This document shows, piece by piece, positions 18,563 through 28,980 of a stretch of 64,000 bases of DNA. Under the pieces are notes generated by a model that was not told where the DNA came from, ran no database searches, and was given only the letters and a program-made list of their open reading frames with translations. Source of the stretch: Clostridia bacterium (lineage in GTDB: Bacteria > Bacillota > Clostridia > Christensenellales > Borkfalkiaceae); contig JAFTTJ010000020.1 in assembly GCA_017466825.1 (NCBI GenBank), positions 62,001 to 126,000 on the forward strand, given 5' to 3'. A program made the translations under genes and the position numbers. Position 1 is the first letter of the stretch. Every line of letters starts with the position of its first letter.

Positions 18563-19207
18563 ATGTCTTTCTTTACAAACAATCCAACGGACAGATGTCC
18601 GGGTAGAATAACGGGCAATCCCGTAAACGGACTGTGCGAAAAGGTTTGTATACAGGCTCAAAAGGTTTTCGATGCTTGCATTAGACAAATGCAAGTCGAC
18701 GGAATAAATATTCCGCTCGCCGATTTTACGCCTGCAAATCCCGCCCTTCCGCTAACTTTCGTAAGCGCGAGAAGTACGACTAGCCAAGGTACGGTTACCG
18801 ACCTTCAAGTTGATAGACTTCCCGATAGACAGCGTTTTGCAAGAGTACAGGCGACGGTTACCGTTCCCATCGAAGTTTTGTATACCGACGCCAACGGCGT
18901 GCCGGGTAGAGCGACTTCGACTATGAGTTTTAATCAAGATATTATAATGTATATTCCCGAGCCGTCTATTATTCCTTACGACGTAATTGCAGTCGTTTCG
19001 GTCGTTGCGCCCGACGGAGTATACGTCGACGGCGAAACCCCGTCTTTTACCGTATCGGGTTGCGTAACTATAATAATGAAAGTCGTTATGACGGTCGAAC
19101 TTTTAGTTCCGTCTTACGGATATGCCGTTATTCCGCAATGTCAAGAATACGCGCAAGACGTTTGCTCGGGCTTTTTCGATTTGCCGATATATCCCGGCAA
19201 CGGTTAA
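18563..19207 (+). CDS. Cys-containing beta-rich protein, probable spore-surface or coat-associated protein
   Basis: I cannot assign a named family with certainty. The 214-residue protein lacks a signal peptide and membrane segments, starts with a Cys-containing segment (RCPGRITGNPVNGLCEKVC), and continues with beta-strand-like, Val/Thr/Pro-rich sequence ending with a conserved-looking Cys pair. This composition, the monocistronic setting, the very strong AAAAAGGAGG site and the company of sporulation genes make a coat or exosporium-associated structural protein the best guess. This is inference from context and composition, not homology. Confidence 0.6.
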   Translation: MSFFTNNPTDRCPGRITGNPVNGLCEKVCIQAQKVFDACIRQMQVDGINIPLADFTPANPALPLTFVSARSTTSQGTVTDLQVDRLPDRQRFARVQATVTVPIEVLYTDANGVPGRATSTMSFNQDIIMYIPEPSIIPYDVIAVVSVVAPDGVYVDGETPSFTVSGCVTIIMKVVMTVELLVPSYGYAVIPQCQEYAQDVCSGFFDLPIYPGNG

Positions 19208-19272
19208 ATTTAACTACATAAATGCCAAAAATCGACTTATAGGCAGACTTATTGTAAAATAACGGTTTATTT

Positions 19273-19312
19273 CGGCGGTAAAATTAAGCGCTTTTGCTTA
19301 CTTTTACCGCCG
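19273..19312 (+). terminator. Long stem-loop downstream of the 18.6 kb gene
   Basis: CGGCGGTAAAA (19273-19283) is exactly complementary to TTTTACCGCCG (19302-19312), with an inner AAGC/GCTT stem. The U-tract after it is poor, so termination strength is uncertain. The 217-base gap also holds the repeated word CGACTTATA (19233-19241) and a TACTACAAGTAGTA palindrome. Confidence 0.5.
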
Positions 19313-19364
19313 ATTGTGTTATTTTGAAAAATTTTAGTTTTTTTACTACAAGTAGTAAAAACGC

Positions 19365-19393
19365 TTGTAAAAGGCTTTTAATTGTGCTAAAAT
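19365..19393 (+). promoter_or_regulatory. Sigma-A-type promoter for the phosphoesterase gene
   Basis: TTGTAA (19365-19370) and TAAAAT (19388-19393) with 17-base spacing, 32 bases before the chosen ATG. Confidence 0.55.
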
Positions 19394-19424
19394 AAAATCG
19401 TGTAGACCACTAAAGGGGATATTG

Positions 19425-20126
19425 ATGAAGATTTTTGCTATAAGCGACCTACATATGAGCAACGCCAACTCAAAGCCGATGGATATATTCGGCGCAAAAT
19501 GGGTTGATTATATGGACAAGATCAAAGCCGATTGGATATCTAAAGTCGGTGATGACGACGTCGTTTTAATCGGTGGAGATATAAGTTGGGCAATGGATTT
19601 ACCCGAGGCTCTCGTCGATATCTTTTCGCTTGAAAATCTTCCTGGTAAAAAGGTTATCGTACGCGGAAATCACGATTATTGGTGGAAGAGTATTTCAAAG
19701 GTAAGGGCAGGGCTTCCCAAAGATTTTTACGCCCTGCAAAACGACGGTTTAAAGTTTGGCAACGTTATCGTGTGCGGGTCTAGAGCGTGGTGCGTTGAAG
19801 GTTCGCCCGACTTTAAAGAGCAAGACCGTAAGATTTATTTAAGGGAAGTCGAAAGGTTGCGTCTTGCTTTAAAAAGCGCTGAAAAAATCAAGCAGGACGG
19901 CGACGAAATTTACTGTTTAATTCATTATCCACCCTTTAACGTCCGCCGTGAAGAGTCGCTTTTTACTCAACTTTTTGAAAGTTACGGGGTGAAAAAGGTT
20001 ATTTACGGGCATTTGCACGGCAAAGATAGTAGGGCGGATTTAAAAGTCGTTAAAAACGGCGTTGAGTACTACTTAACTTCATGCGATTTAGTCGATAATA
20101 AACTCGTTTTAATCAAGGAGATCTAA
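19425..20126 (+). CDS. Calcineurin-like metallophosphoesterase
   Basis: The 233-residue protein carries the full metallophosphoesterase signature: DLHMS, GGDISWA, GNHDYWW, a His in LIHYPP, and YGHLHG, giving a two-metal site for phosphoester hydrolysis. It is cytoplasmic (no signal or membrane segment). The family is common in clostridia as a conserved protein of unknown substrate. I prefer ATG 19425 over the TTG three bases earlier because AAGGGG is then better spaced. The next gene starts two bases after its stop, so the pair is co-transcribed. Confidence 0.9.
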   Translation: MKIFAISDLHMSNANSKPMDIFGAKWVDYMDKIKADWISKVGDDDVVLIGGDISWAMDLPEALVDIFSLENLPGKKVIVRGNHDYWWKSISKVRAGLPKDFYALQNDGLKFGNVIVCGSRAWCVEGSPDFKEQDRKIYLREVERLRLALKSAEKIKQDGDEIYCLIHYPPFNVRREESLFTQLFESYGVKKVIYGHLHGKDSRADLKVVKNGVEYYLTSCDLVDNKLVLIKEI

Positions 20127-20128
20127 AA

Positions 20129-21244
20129 ATGAAGTTTTTCGAAAAGGTTAAAGAAATTTGCAAAAGGTGGTTTATAGACGCCTTTTCGGGTATGGCGCAA
20201 GGGCTTTTCTGCACCCTAATTGCAGGCACTATTTTGCAACTTCTTGCAAAGTGGATAGGGGTTGATAATTTTTTTGGCTCAACCTTAAACGCAATAGGTA
20301 ATTTTGCAAAATCGCTGATGGGCGCAGGGATAGGCGTCGGTATAGCCTACGCTTTAAAAACGGATAAACTCACTATGTTTTCGGCGGGCGTTGCAGGTAT
20401 GGTAGGCGCGTTTGCGGACAAACTTTTATTCGGCTCGTTTATGGGGGCAATGTTCCCAAAGGTAACCGCGCCGATAACTTCGCTCGCTCTCGGCGCGCCG
20501 GGCAACCCTATCGGAGCGTTCGTCGTTACGATTCTCGTCCTTGAAATCGTTAAATTTTACGCGGGCAAAACCAAACTCGACATAATTTTAATACCTATCG
20601 GCGCGCTTTTATTGTGTTTCATAGGTATATTCCTTGCAGCGCCGTTCATTTGGGTAGTCGACCAACTCGGTTATTTAATTTCATACGCGACCGAAGTAGC
20701 CCCCTTCTTTATGGGTATAATAATTTCGGTCGTAATGGGTATTCTCTTGACAATGCCCACGTCTTCGGCGGCAATTTGGATTTCCGTCGCAAGCAACGTT
20801 TCAACCGACGCCATGCTCTTGGCTGGTGGCGCGGCGGTGGTAGGGTGTTCTTGCCACATGATAGGCTTTGCGGTCGCATCTTTTAGAGAAAACGGCGTTT
20901 CGGGGCTTATTTCACAAGGCATAGGCACTAGCATGTTGCAAATTCCAAATATCATGAAAAAACCTATAATAATGCTTCCAGAAATAATCGCAAGCGCAAT
21001 TTTAGGCCCTATTTCAACCTGCGTTTTCGGTCTTAAATGCACGGCGGCAGGCGGTGGTATGGGCACGAGCGGACTCGTCGGCGTTTTCGGCGCGATTGAA
21101 GCGAGCGCTACTTTAGCGCCTTGGGTTATGATTTTAGGAATAGTCCTTTTACTTTTCGTTCTTCCCGCTCTAATCAGTTTCGTTTGTAGTGAAATATTCC
21201 GCAAAATCGGGTGGATTAAGGATGGAGATCAAAAGTTGGAATAG
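20129..21244 (+). CDS. EIIC-like PTS sugar permease (stand-alone)
   Basis: This 371-residue protein is almost entirely membrane-embedded (about 9-10 helices) and resembles the EIIC_2-type permease family related to phosphotransferase-system sugar channels. It has no EIIA or EIIB domain and no such gene nearby, as is usual for this family, so whether it phosphorylates during transport is unknown. Motifs typical of the fold include a GAPGNPIGA loop and the GTSGLVG segment. It follows the phosphoesterase by two bases with AAGGAG as its ribosome binding site. The substrate is unknown. Confidence 0.8.
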   Translation: MKFFEKVKEICKRWFIDAFSGMAQGLFCTLIAGTILQLLAKWIGVDNFFGSTLNAIGNFAKSLMGAGIGVGIAYALKTDKLTMFSAGVAGMVGAFADKLLFGSFMGAMFPKVTAPITSLALGAPGNPIGAFVVTILVLEIVKFYAGKTKLDIILIPIGALLLCFIGIFLAAPFIWVVDQLGYLISYATEVAPFFMGIIISVVMGILLTMPTSSAAIWISVASNVSTDAMLLAGGAAVVGCSCHMIGFAVASFRENGVSGLISQGIGTSMLQIPNIMKKPIIMLPEIIASAILGPISTCVFGLKCTAAGGGMGTSGLVGVFGAIEASATLAPWVMILGIVLLLFVLPALISFVCSEIFRKIGWIKDGDQKLE

Positions 21245-21271
21245 CAAAAAAGATTAAAGCGTTATATTGTC

Positions 21272-21310
21272 AAATCGCTCGGCATAAAATTATGCAGGAG
21301 CGATTTTTTT
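21272..21310 (+). terminator. Intrinsic terminator that contains the yabP ribosome binding site
   Basis: AAATCGCTC (21272-21280) pairs with GAGCGATTT (21298-21306), extended by GCATA/TATGC inside, and is followed by a T-run to 21310. The AGGAG at 21296-21300 that should serve yabP (ATG 21311) lies in the 3' arm. The element can therefore end upstream transcription and hide the yabP start. Confidence 0.75.
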
Positions 21311-21571
21311 ATGGAAAACGGTAAAAATCACGGTTTGCAAATAGAATACGGGCAAGGATTAATGGCAACGGCGGTCGTCGACGTGATCGCATTTAACGAG
21401 CGAGAAATTCGCTTTATAATAAATTCGGGTGAAAAAACGGTAGTCTACGGCGAAAATTTAAAGATAACCGCCTTTAATAAGCAAACGGGCGAATTAAAAA
21501 TCGGCGGTTTAATAAACTCGGTAAAATACGGCGCAAAACCCTTCGGCTCGGTCAAAAATCTCTTTAAATAA
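21311..21571 (+). CDS. yabP: Sporulation protein YabP (YabP/YqfC family)
   Basis: YabP is a small protein of the YabP/YqfC family expressed in the mother cell during sporulation. This 86-residue protein has the family beta-strand pattern, including the segment GENLKITAFNKQTGELKIGG. Identity is strengthened by position: yabP-yabQ-divIC is the conserved Bacillus/Clostridium order. The AGGAG at nine bases from the ATG is embedded in the terminator stem. The stop overlaps the yabQ start by one base (TAATG). Confidence 0.9.
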   Translation: MENGKNHGLQIEYGQGLMATAVVDVIAFNEREIRFIINSGEKTVVYGENLKITAFNKQTGELKIGGLINSVKYGAKPFGSVKNLFK

Positions 21572-22038
21572 TGTTCGTTTCTCAAAATCAAATCTATTAT
21601 TTTGCCGAGTGTCTTTTTATAGGCGTAATTTCAGGTTTTATCTACGAAATTTATTATTTTATCAAGTTGTTTTTCAAGCGCGATTTTATAAAGCAAGCGA
21701 TAGATTTTTGCTTTTTTATCGTGCCGACTGCGCTCTATTTTAAATTGAGCGAAATTTTTCTTTTTCCCGATTTTAGAGCCTATATGTTTTTGGGCGTTTT
21801 TCTAGGTTTTTTGCTTTACTGTATAAGTTTTCATAAATTGCTTGCAAAATTTAGTCAAACGGTGTATAATAAAACTATAAGTTTTATTCGGAGGAAACGT
21901 CGTGACCGAAAACAAAAAGAAAAACTTAATGATAGGGGCTACGGCAATAGCGGTAATAACTCTTTTCGCGCTAGTCGTAATACTCGCGTATCAAGTGATA
22001 GCGATAATAGTAAGGGAAAATCGCAAAGCCGAACTTGA
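21571..22038 (+). CDS. yabQ: Spore cortex biosynthesis protein YabQ
   Basis: YabQ is a mother-cell membrane protein needed for spore cortex formation. The 155-residue product has three to four hydrophobic segments (about residues 10-30, 40-60, 68-92) beginning FAECLFIGVISGFIYEIYYF, the family N-terminal pattern. From about residue 110 the tail is basic and Ser/Asn-rich and is read through 137 bases that also encode the start of divIC in another frame; that tail probably has little conserved function. Length is shorter than B. subtilis YabQ (about 210). Confidence 0.88.
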   Translation: MFVSQNQIYYFAECLFIGVISGFIYEIYYFIKLFFKRDFIKQAIDFCFFIVPTALYFKLSEIFLFPDFRAYMFLGVFLGFLLYCISFHKLLAKFSQTVYNKTISFIRRKRRDRKQKEKLNDRGYGNSGNNSFRASRNTRVSSDSDNSKGKSQSRT

Positions 22039-22177
22039 AACCGAAATTCTAAGGCTTGAACAGGAAATTGAAAACGCGTCTAACGACGTAGAACTTTGGC
22101 GGGAAGAGTGGAAGATTGAAGAACGCGCCCGTCAACTCGGTTACGTCGGCAAAAAAGACAAAGATAACGATGATTAA
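21902..22177 (+). CDS. divIC: Septum formation initiator, DivIC/FtsB family
   Basis: DivIC/FtsB proteins are bitopic division proteins that join FtsL and DivIB/FtsQ in the divisome. This 91-residue protein has a basic N-terminus, one membrane helix at about residues 11-34 and an extracytoplasmic coiled coil (LETEILRLEQEIENA), ending in the RARQLGYV-type segment typical of the family. It starts with GTG six bases after GGAGG, inside yabQ. The order yabP-yabQ-divIC supports the assignment. Confidence 0.9.
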   Translation: MTENKKKNLMIGATAIAVITLFALVVILAYQVIAIIVRENRKAELETEILRLEQEIENASNDVELWREEWKIEERARQLGYVGKKDKDNDD

Positions 22178-23060
22178 CGATAAAAAATACGGCGTTATAG
22201 ACGTCGGCTCAAATTCCGTCCGCGCAATTTTGTACTCGGGCGGAAAAGTTTTATTTAAAACGACCGTAACGACGCGTCTTGGCGAAGGTCTTTTTACCGA
22301 CGGCAAGATTAGCCAAAACGCTTTTGAAAGGACTTTAAACGCCTTTAAAAGGCTCGTTTTTCAACTTATAGCCCTTGGTGCGGACGAAGTGTTACCCTTT
22401 GCGACCGAAGCGGTTAGGAGCGCTAAAAACGGTAAAGACTTTGCAATTGCAGTCAAAGAACAAACGGGGCTTGACCTTGACGTCGTGAGCGGTGCGGTCG
22501 AGGGCGAAATAGGTCTTTTAGGGGCGTTAAACGGCGGTGACGGCGGAGTAATCGACGTCGGTGGCGCTAGCGCCGAAATAGTCGTTGCAAACGGCGGAAA
22601 AGTGGTTTATTCGCATTCTTTACCGCTCGGCGCGGTAAGGCTCTTCGAGTCTTGCAGACAAGACTTAAATTTACTTGAAGAAAAAATAGTAAAAAACTTG
22701 CCCGAATACGGAAAAGTGCCCCAATATATCGATTATTGCGCGGTTGGCGGTACTGCTAACACCCTTGCTTTCATTGATACGGGGCTTGAAAAATACGACG
22801 ACGAATTGATTAACGGAAGAGTGATCACCCTTGAAAAAATGAAAAGTTTGCGCAAAAAAATCGGCGCGCTTACCCCAGATGAAAGAGTGGAAAAATTGTA
22901 TTTAAACGAAAAGCGAGCCGAAGTGATATTCGGCGGAGCGCTTTTGCTCGAAAAAATAATGGAAACCTTCAATATTTCTCAAATTACCGTCAGTACGAAC
23001 GATAATTTAGTCGGCTATCTTAAAAAGAAGGTTTTTGGTGAAGGATATGGAAACGACTAA
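22170..23060 (+). CDS. Ppx/GppA family phosphatase (N-terminal domain only)
   Basis: This is an ASKHA-fold protein of the exopolyphosphatase/guanosine pentaphosphatase family, 296 residues, so it has only the two-lobed catalytic domain and no C-terminal HD or helical extension. Motifs: the phosphate-1 loop VIDVGSNSVRA, the Glu in TEAVRSAKN, and the phosphate-2 loop VIDVGGASAE. Substrate (polyphosphate, pppGpp or other) cannot be decided. I chose the ATG at 22170, which overlaps the divIC stop by eight bases; in-frame codons further upstream lie inside divIC. Confidence 0.88.
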   Translation: MINDKKYGVIDVGSNSVRAILYSGGKVLFKTTVTTRLGEGLFTDGKISQNAFERTLNAFKRLVFQLIALGADEVLPFATEAVRSAKNGKDFAIAVKEQTGLDLDVVSGAVEGEIGLLGALNGGDGGVIDVGGASAEIVVANGGKVVYSHSLPLGAVRLFESCRQDLNLLEEKIVKNLPEYGKVPQYIDYCAVGGTANTLAFIDTGLEKYDDELINGRVITLEKMKSLRKKIGALTPDERVEKLYLNEKRAEVIFGGALLLEKIMETFNISQITVSTNDNLVGYLKKKVFGEGYGND

Positions 23061-24099
23061 AAATTTCAAATGGCAACTGCCAATTAGTATTTTTATGCTA
23101 ATTTTGACGGTTTTAGGTATGGGCGCAATAGCGTATTTTACTAAACTGCATCCCCTTTACGCCTTGCTTTTAATACCGTCCGTCTTTTTGACGGTGCAAC
23201 TGACCGCGCTTTTTCACGAATTTGGGCATTATCTAGGGGCGGTTGCAAACGGTTTTGAAGTGTATTACTTTAGTTTTTCGTGTTTTACGGTGGACAAGTT
23301 CGGCAAAAAGAAGTTTATCGTTTCGCTCTTTGGCGAGCATCTTGGCGAAATAAGGTTTTATCCAAAAACCGAGAGAGATTACGCCGAATCTTACGCAAAA
23401 TCGCTAAAAGGCGGTCTATGGGGTAATTTTCTCGTCGCAACGGTGTTAAACGCCTTTCTCGTCTTGGCGCTTTTTGGCGTTTTCGGTGAGGCAAGTCCGA
23501 TAATTTCTTTAATTTTTTCCTTTGCGCCCTATTCGATATACGCCTTGCTCATCAATCTCATCCCTTGGTTTCATCCCGAAAACGATGGCTCGGCGCTTTT
23601 TAGGCTTAAATCTGAAAACGAAAGGCAATCCGTTGAAAATTTGTTCAGTATACAAAAAGCCCTTTTTGAAGGCAAGACTTACGCGGATATCCCCAAAGGC
23701 TATTTCGCAACGGCTGGTAACGTGTCCCAAAACTTTAAACTGCCCATTTTAACCTACGCTTTAAGGCGGGCGATAGAACTCGGCGACGAAACTACCGCAA
23801 CGGCGATAACGGGCGTTTTGGAAGGCGAAGACTTTGCCGACAACGAAATTTACTGTGAAATGCTTTATAAGTTTATAATCGACGGAAACACGGCTAAAAT
23901 TGACGAATATAAAGAAGTGTTATCTTTTTGCGAAGAAGACTCGCTCGCCTATTTAAGGGCAAATCTTGCCTATATGAAGTACCTTGGCGACGAAGATTAC
24001 GTCTTAATCGCAAAGCCGACTGCAATCAAAAGTTGCGAGCGCCACAAGGCGTGCGTGGGCGACGCTATCTACAACAAAAAACTTATCGAAAAGATTTAA
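23038..24099 (+). CDS. M50-like membrane zinc metalloprotease with a cytoplasmic C-terminal domain
   Basis: The first 190 residues have four to five hydrophobic segments and carry the zinc motif HEFGH (around residue 60) and a second motif NLIPWFHPENDGSALF (NxxP...DG) that together define site-2-protease (M50) type intramembrane proteases. The C-terminal 160 residues are soluble, helical and possibly TPR-like. A relation to SpoIVFB-type or house-keeping S2Ps is possible; its substrate is unknown. The start is uncertain: GTG 23038 follows AGAAGG, with TTG 23035 and ATG 23047 as alternatives. It overlaps the Ppx/GppA gene, so the two are coupled. Confidence 0.8.
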   Translation: MKDMETTKNFKWQLPISIFMLILTVLGMGAIAYFTKLHPLYALLLIPSVFLTVQLTALFHEFGHYLGAVANGFEVYYFSFSCFTVDKFGKKKFIVSLFGEHLGEIRFYPKTERDYAESYAKSLKGGLWGNFLVATVLNAFLVLALFGVFGEASPIISLIFSFAPYSIYALLINLIPWFHPENDGSALFRLKSENERQSVENLFSIQKALFEGKTYADIPKGYFATAGNVSQNFKLPILTYALRRAIELGDETTATAITGVLEGEDFADNEIYCEMLYKFIIDGNTAKIDEYKEVLSFCEEDSLAYLRANLAYMKYLGDEDYVLIAKPTAIKSCERHKACVGDAIYNKKLIEKI

Positions 24100-24175
24100 T
24101 AATCACCATTTATTTAAGCGGTGAGCGAAGTTCTCTACCTAAAACACTCTTAAAAATTATATAATTTTTAAAAAA

Positions 24176-24210
24176 CGGCGGAAATTTAATTTTTCCGTCG
24201 ATTTTTTTTA
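24176..24210 (+). terminator. Intrinsic terminator after the M50-like gene
   Basis: CGGCGGAAA (24176-24184) pairs with TTTCCGTCG (one G-U pair) ending at 24200 and is followed by a run of eight Ts. A 22-base perfect palindrome of A/T (TTAAAAATTA and its complement) lies just before it around 24150-24171. Confidence 0.7.
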
Positions 24211-24218
24211 AAAAACGC

Positions 24219-24247
24219 TTTACTTATTTTTAGTAATAGTTTATAAT
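24219..24247 (+). promoter_or_regulatory. Sigma-A-type promoter for gyrB-gyrA
   Basis: TTTACT (24219-24224) and perfect TATAAT (24242-24247) with 17-base spacing, 50 bases before the gyrB ATG. No supercoiling-specific element can be recognised by eye. Confidence 0.7.
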
Positions 24248-24275
24248 AAGTATATATCTATTATTATATAAGTAA

Positions 24276-26204
<1,929 letters not shown>

Positions 26205-26218
26205 GGGGGAACAACGAA

Positions 26219-28894
26219 ATGGCGAAAAAAGAATTAGACAGCGCTTTAACCAGCGAGTTTAAAAAAACTCTCGAGATGACTAAGATAATCAATATCGAAG
26301 TCGAAAAAGAATTAAAACAAAGTTTTATTGACTACGCAATGTGCGTAAACCGTTCGAGAGCGATTCCCGACGTAAGGGACGGTTTAAAGCCCGTTCACAG
26401 AAGAATTCTCTATTCTATGAACGAACTCGGCTTAACCCCCGATAAAGCCTACAAAAAATGCGCTACCATCGTCGGTGACGTGCTTGGTAAATATCACCCC
26501 CACGGCGACAGTTCGGTTTACGACGCTTTAGTTAGACTTGCTCAAGACTTTTCAATCAACGTTCCGCTAGTTGACGGACACGGCAACTTCGGCTCGGTCG
26601 ACGGCGACCCTGCCGCAGCGTACAGGTACACCGAAGCGCGAATGAGCAAAATGGCTCTTGAAATGCTTCGTGAAATTGACAAGGAAACGGTTGATTTTTA
26701 TCCAAACTTCGACGATACGAGAATGCAACCAGTCGTCCTTCCTGCAAGATACCCCAACCTTTTGGTAAACGGCGCGGACGGCATTGCGGTAGGTATGGCA
26801 ACTAATATCCCACCCCACAATCTCGGCGAAGTAATAGACGGAACGATAGCCCTTTTGGACAACCCCGAAATAACTATCGACGAACTCTTAAAATATATTC
26901 CCGCGCCCGATTTCCCGACGGGTGGTATAATAATGGGCAGAAGCGGTATAAGAAACGCTTACCGCACGGGTAGGGGTAACATAATTCTTCGCGCTAAGTG
27001 TGAGATCGAAGAGTTTAACAACGGCACGAGAGAGAGAATAATCGTTACCGAACTTCCTTACCAAGTAAACAAGCAAAAACTTATCGAAACGATTGCAGAC
27101 TACGTAAGAAACAAGCGTCTTGAAGGCATTTCAAACGTCAACGACGAGTCGGATAGACAGGGTATGAGAATCGTTATCGAAGTTAAAAAAGACGCAAACG
27201 CTCAAGTAGTTTTAAATACTTTATACAAACAAACCAACCTTCAAACTTCGGGCGGTATAATCTTACTCGCGTTGGTCGGTACTGATCCTAAGGTTCTCAA
27301 CATAAAAGAGATTTTAGAGCATTACGTAACCCACCAAATGGACGTTATCGAAAGGCGTACTAAATACGACTTAAATAAGACCAAAGAGAGAGCGCATATC
27401 GTAAGAGGTCTTGTAAAAGCCCTTGCAAATATCGACGAAGTAATTGCAATAATCAAGCGCAGTAAAGATAGAGAAGACGCTACTAATCAACTTATAGGCG
27501 CATTTATGCTCGACGAAAAGCAAGCGCACGCAATACTTGAAATGCGTCTTCAAAGGCTTACTTCTATGGAAGTTGAAAAACTTGAAGAAGAACTTCGCGT
27601 TTTAGAAGAGACCATTGCGGACCTTACCGATATCTTAGAAAAACCTGAAAGAGTAAAGGCAATCGTAAGAAACGATTTAGAAGACGTTAAAAATAGATTC
27701 CCGTCGCCGAGAAAAACTGAGATTTCTACCGATTACGCAGCCCTTGGCGAAGCAGACCTTATCGAAAGGGAAGACATTATTATTTCAATGACTCACCAAG
27801 GCTACGTCAAGAGAATCCCCGTAAAAGAGTGGAAGGCTCAACGCCGTGGCGGTCGCGGACTTACCGCTCACAAAACAAAAGACGAAGACTTCGTCGAAAC
27901 TATGTTCGTATGTTCAACTCACGACGACTTGCTCTTCTTCAGTTCTTTCGGTAAAGTTTATAGGATCAAAGGCTACGAAGTTCCCGAAGCGCAAAGAGTT
28001 GCAAGAGGCAGAGCAATAGTAAACCTTATTCAAGTTGAAAAAGAAGAGAGAATAACCGCCGTTATTCCGAGAAAGGAATTGGTTACCGACAAGGTTGAAA
28101 ACGTTGAAGACGGTGAAACAGTTCAAGAAACCGAAGTTCAAACGGACGCTCAGGCTGAAACGGATATCCAAGCCGAAGATTTAGGCTATATCATGATGGC
28201 AACCAAGTTCGGTCTTATCAAAAAGACTTCTCTTAGAGAGTTTAACTCTATAAGAAAGGGCGGTAAAATTGCTATAAGCCTTCTTCCCGGTGACGAACTC
28301 ATTTCCGTTCAACTCACCGACGGCACTAACGAAATTTTAGTAGGCTCGCACGAAGGTAAGTGTATTAGATTTAGCGAAAACGACGTAAGAGCAATGGGTA
28401 GAGATACTCAAGGCGTAAGGTCTATGGATTTAAACGACGGCGACTACGTTATCGACATGCAAGTAATTCACCCCACCGACACCGTAATAACTGTTTCTTC
28501 AAACGGTTACGGCAAGAGAAGTTCTATCGACGAATATAGGCTTCAATCTAGAGCGGGTAAAGGTATTAAAGCAGGTGTATTCAACGATAAAACGGGCTAC
28601 TTAGTTGGTATTAAACCCGTAAATGAAGACGAAGACGTAATGATGATTTCTGACGCAGGCGTCGCAATCAGAACTCAAGTAAACGAAATTTCGCTTATCG
28701 GCAGAGATACTCAAGGCGTAAAGGTTATGAAGCTCAACGGCTCGCAAATCGCAACTATCGCAATCGCTCCACATGAAGACGAAGAAGAAGGCGAATTTGA
28801 CGAAGACGGCAACCCGATTCTTCCCGATGGCGACGATAAAGTAGAGCAACCCGCCGAAAGTCAACCTACTGACGAAACGCCTAATGAAGGCTAA
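26219..28894 (+). CDS. gyrA: DNA gyrase subunit A
   Basis: GyrA cuts and rejoins DNA through a tyrosine ester. The 891-residue protein has the quinolone-resistance region around [14 protein letters not shown], the catalytic Tyr in the AAYRYTE stretch (about residue 137) and the GyrA box QRRGGRG (541-547) at the start of the six-bladed C-terminal DNA-wrapping domain, which identifies gyrase rather than topoisomerase IV. An acidic, repeat-like insertion (about residues 620-655, many Glu/Gln/Thr) interrupts the wrapping domain, and the protein ends in a 35-residue acidic tail. It starts 14 bases after gyrB. Confidence 0.96.
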   Translation: MAKKELDSALTSEFKKTLEMTKIINIEVEKELKQSFIDYAMCVNRSRAIPDVRDGLKPVHRRILYSMNELGLTPDKAYKKCATIVGDVLGKYHPHGDSSVYDALVRLAQDFSINVPLVDGHGNFGSVDGDPAAAYRYTEARMSKMALEMLREIDKETVDFYPNFDDTRMQPVVLPARYPNLLVNGADGIAVGMATNIPPHNLGEVIDGTIALLDNPEITIDELLKYIPAPDFPTGGIIMGRSGIRNAYRTGRGNIILRAKCEIEEFNNGTRERIIVTELPYQVNKQKLIETIADYVRNKRLEGISNVNDESDRQGMRIVIEVKKDANAQVVLNTLYKQTNLQTSGGIILLALVGTDPKVLNIKEILEHYVTHQMDVIERRTKYDLNKTKERAHIVRGLVKALANIDEVIAIIKRSKDREDATNQLIGAFMLDEKQAHAILEMRLQRLTSMEVEKLEEELRVLEETIADLTDILEKPERVKAIVRNDLEDVKNRFPSPRKTEISTDYAALGEADLIEREDIIISMTHQGYVKRIPVKEWKAQRRGGRGLTAHKTKDEDFVETMFVCSTHDDLLFFSSFGKVYRIKGYEVPEAQRVARGRAIVNLIQVEKEERITAVIPRKELVTDKVENVEDGETVQETEVQTDAQAETDIQAEDLGYIMMATKFGLIKKTSLREFNSIRKGGKIAISLLPGDELISVQLTDGTNEILVGSHEGKCIRFSENDVRAMGRDTQGVRSMDLNDGDYVIDMQVIHPTDTVITVSSNGYGKRSSIDEYRLQSRAGKGIKAGVFNDKTGYLVGIKPVNEDEDVMMISDAGVAIRTQVNEISLIGRDTQGVKVMKLNGSQIATIAIAPHEDEEEGEFDEDGNPILPDGDDKVEQPAESQPTDETPNEG

Positions 28895-28946
28895 AAGTTA
28901 GTCTATAAGTCGATTAACTCAATTTTTTATACAAACACATAACTTT

Positions 28947-28977
28947 AAAACCCCCGTGCTTTGTCGCGGGGGTTTTA
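28947..28977 (+). terminator. Intrinsic terminator after gyrA
   Basis: AAAACCCCCG (28947-28956) pairs exactly with CGGGGGTTTT (28967-28976). It follows gyrA by about 50 bases, after a copy of the CGACTTATA word at 28904-28912. Confidence 0.8.
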
Positions 28978-28980
28978 ACG

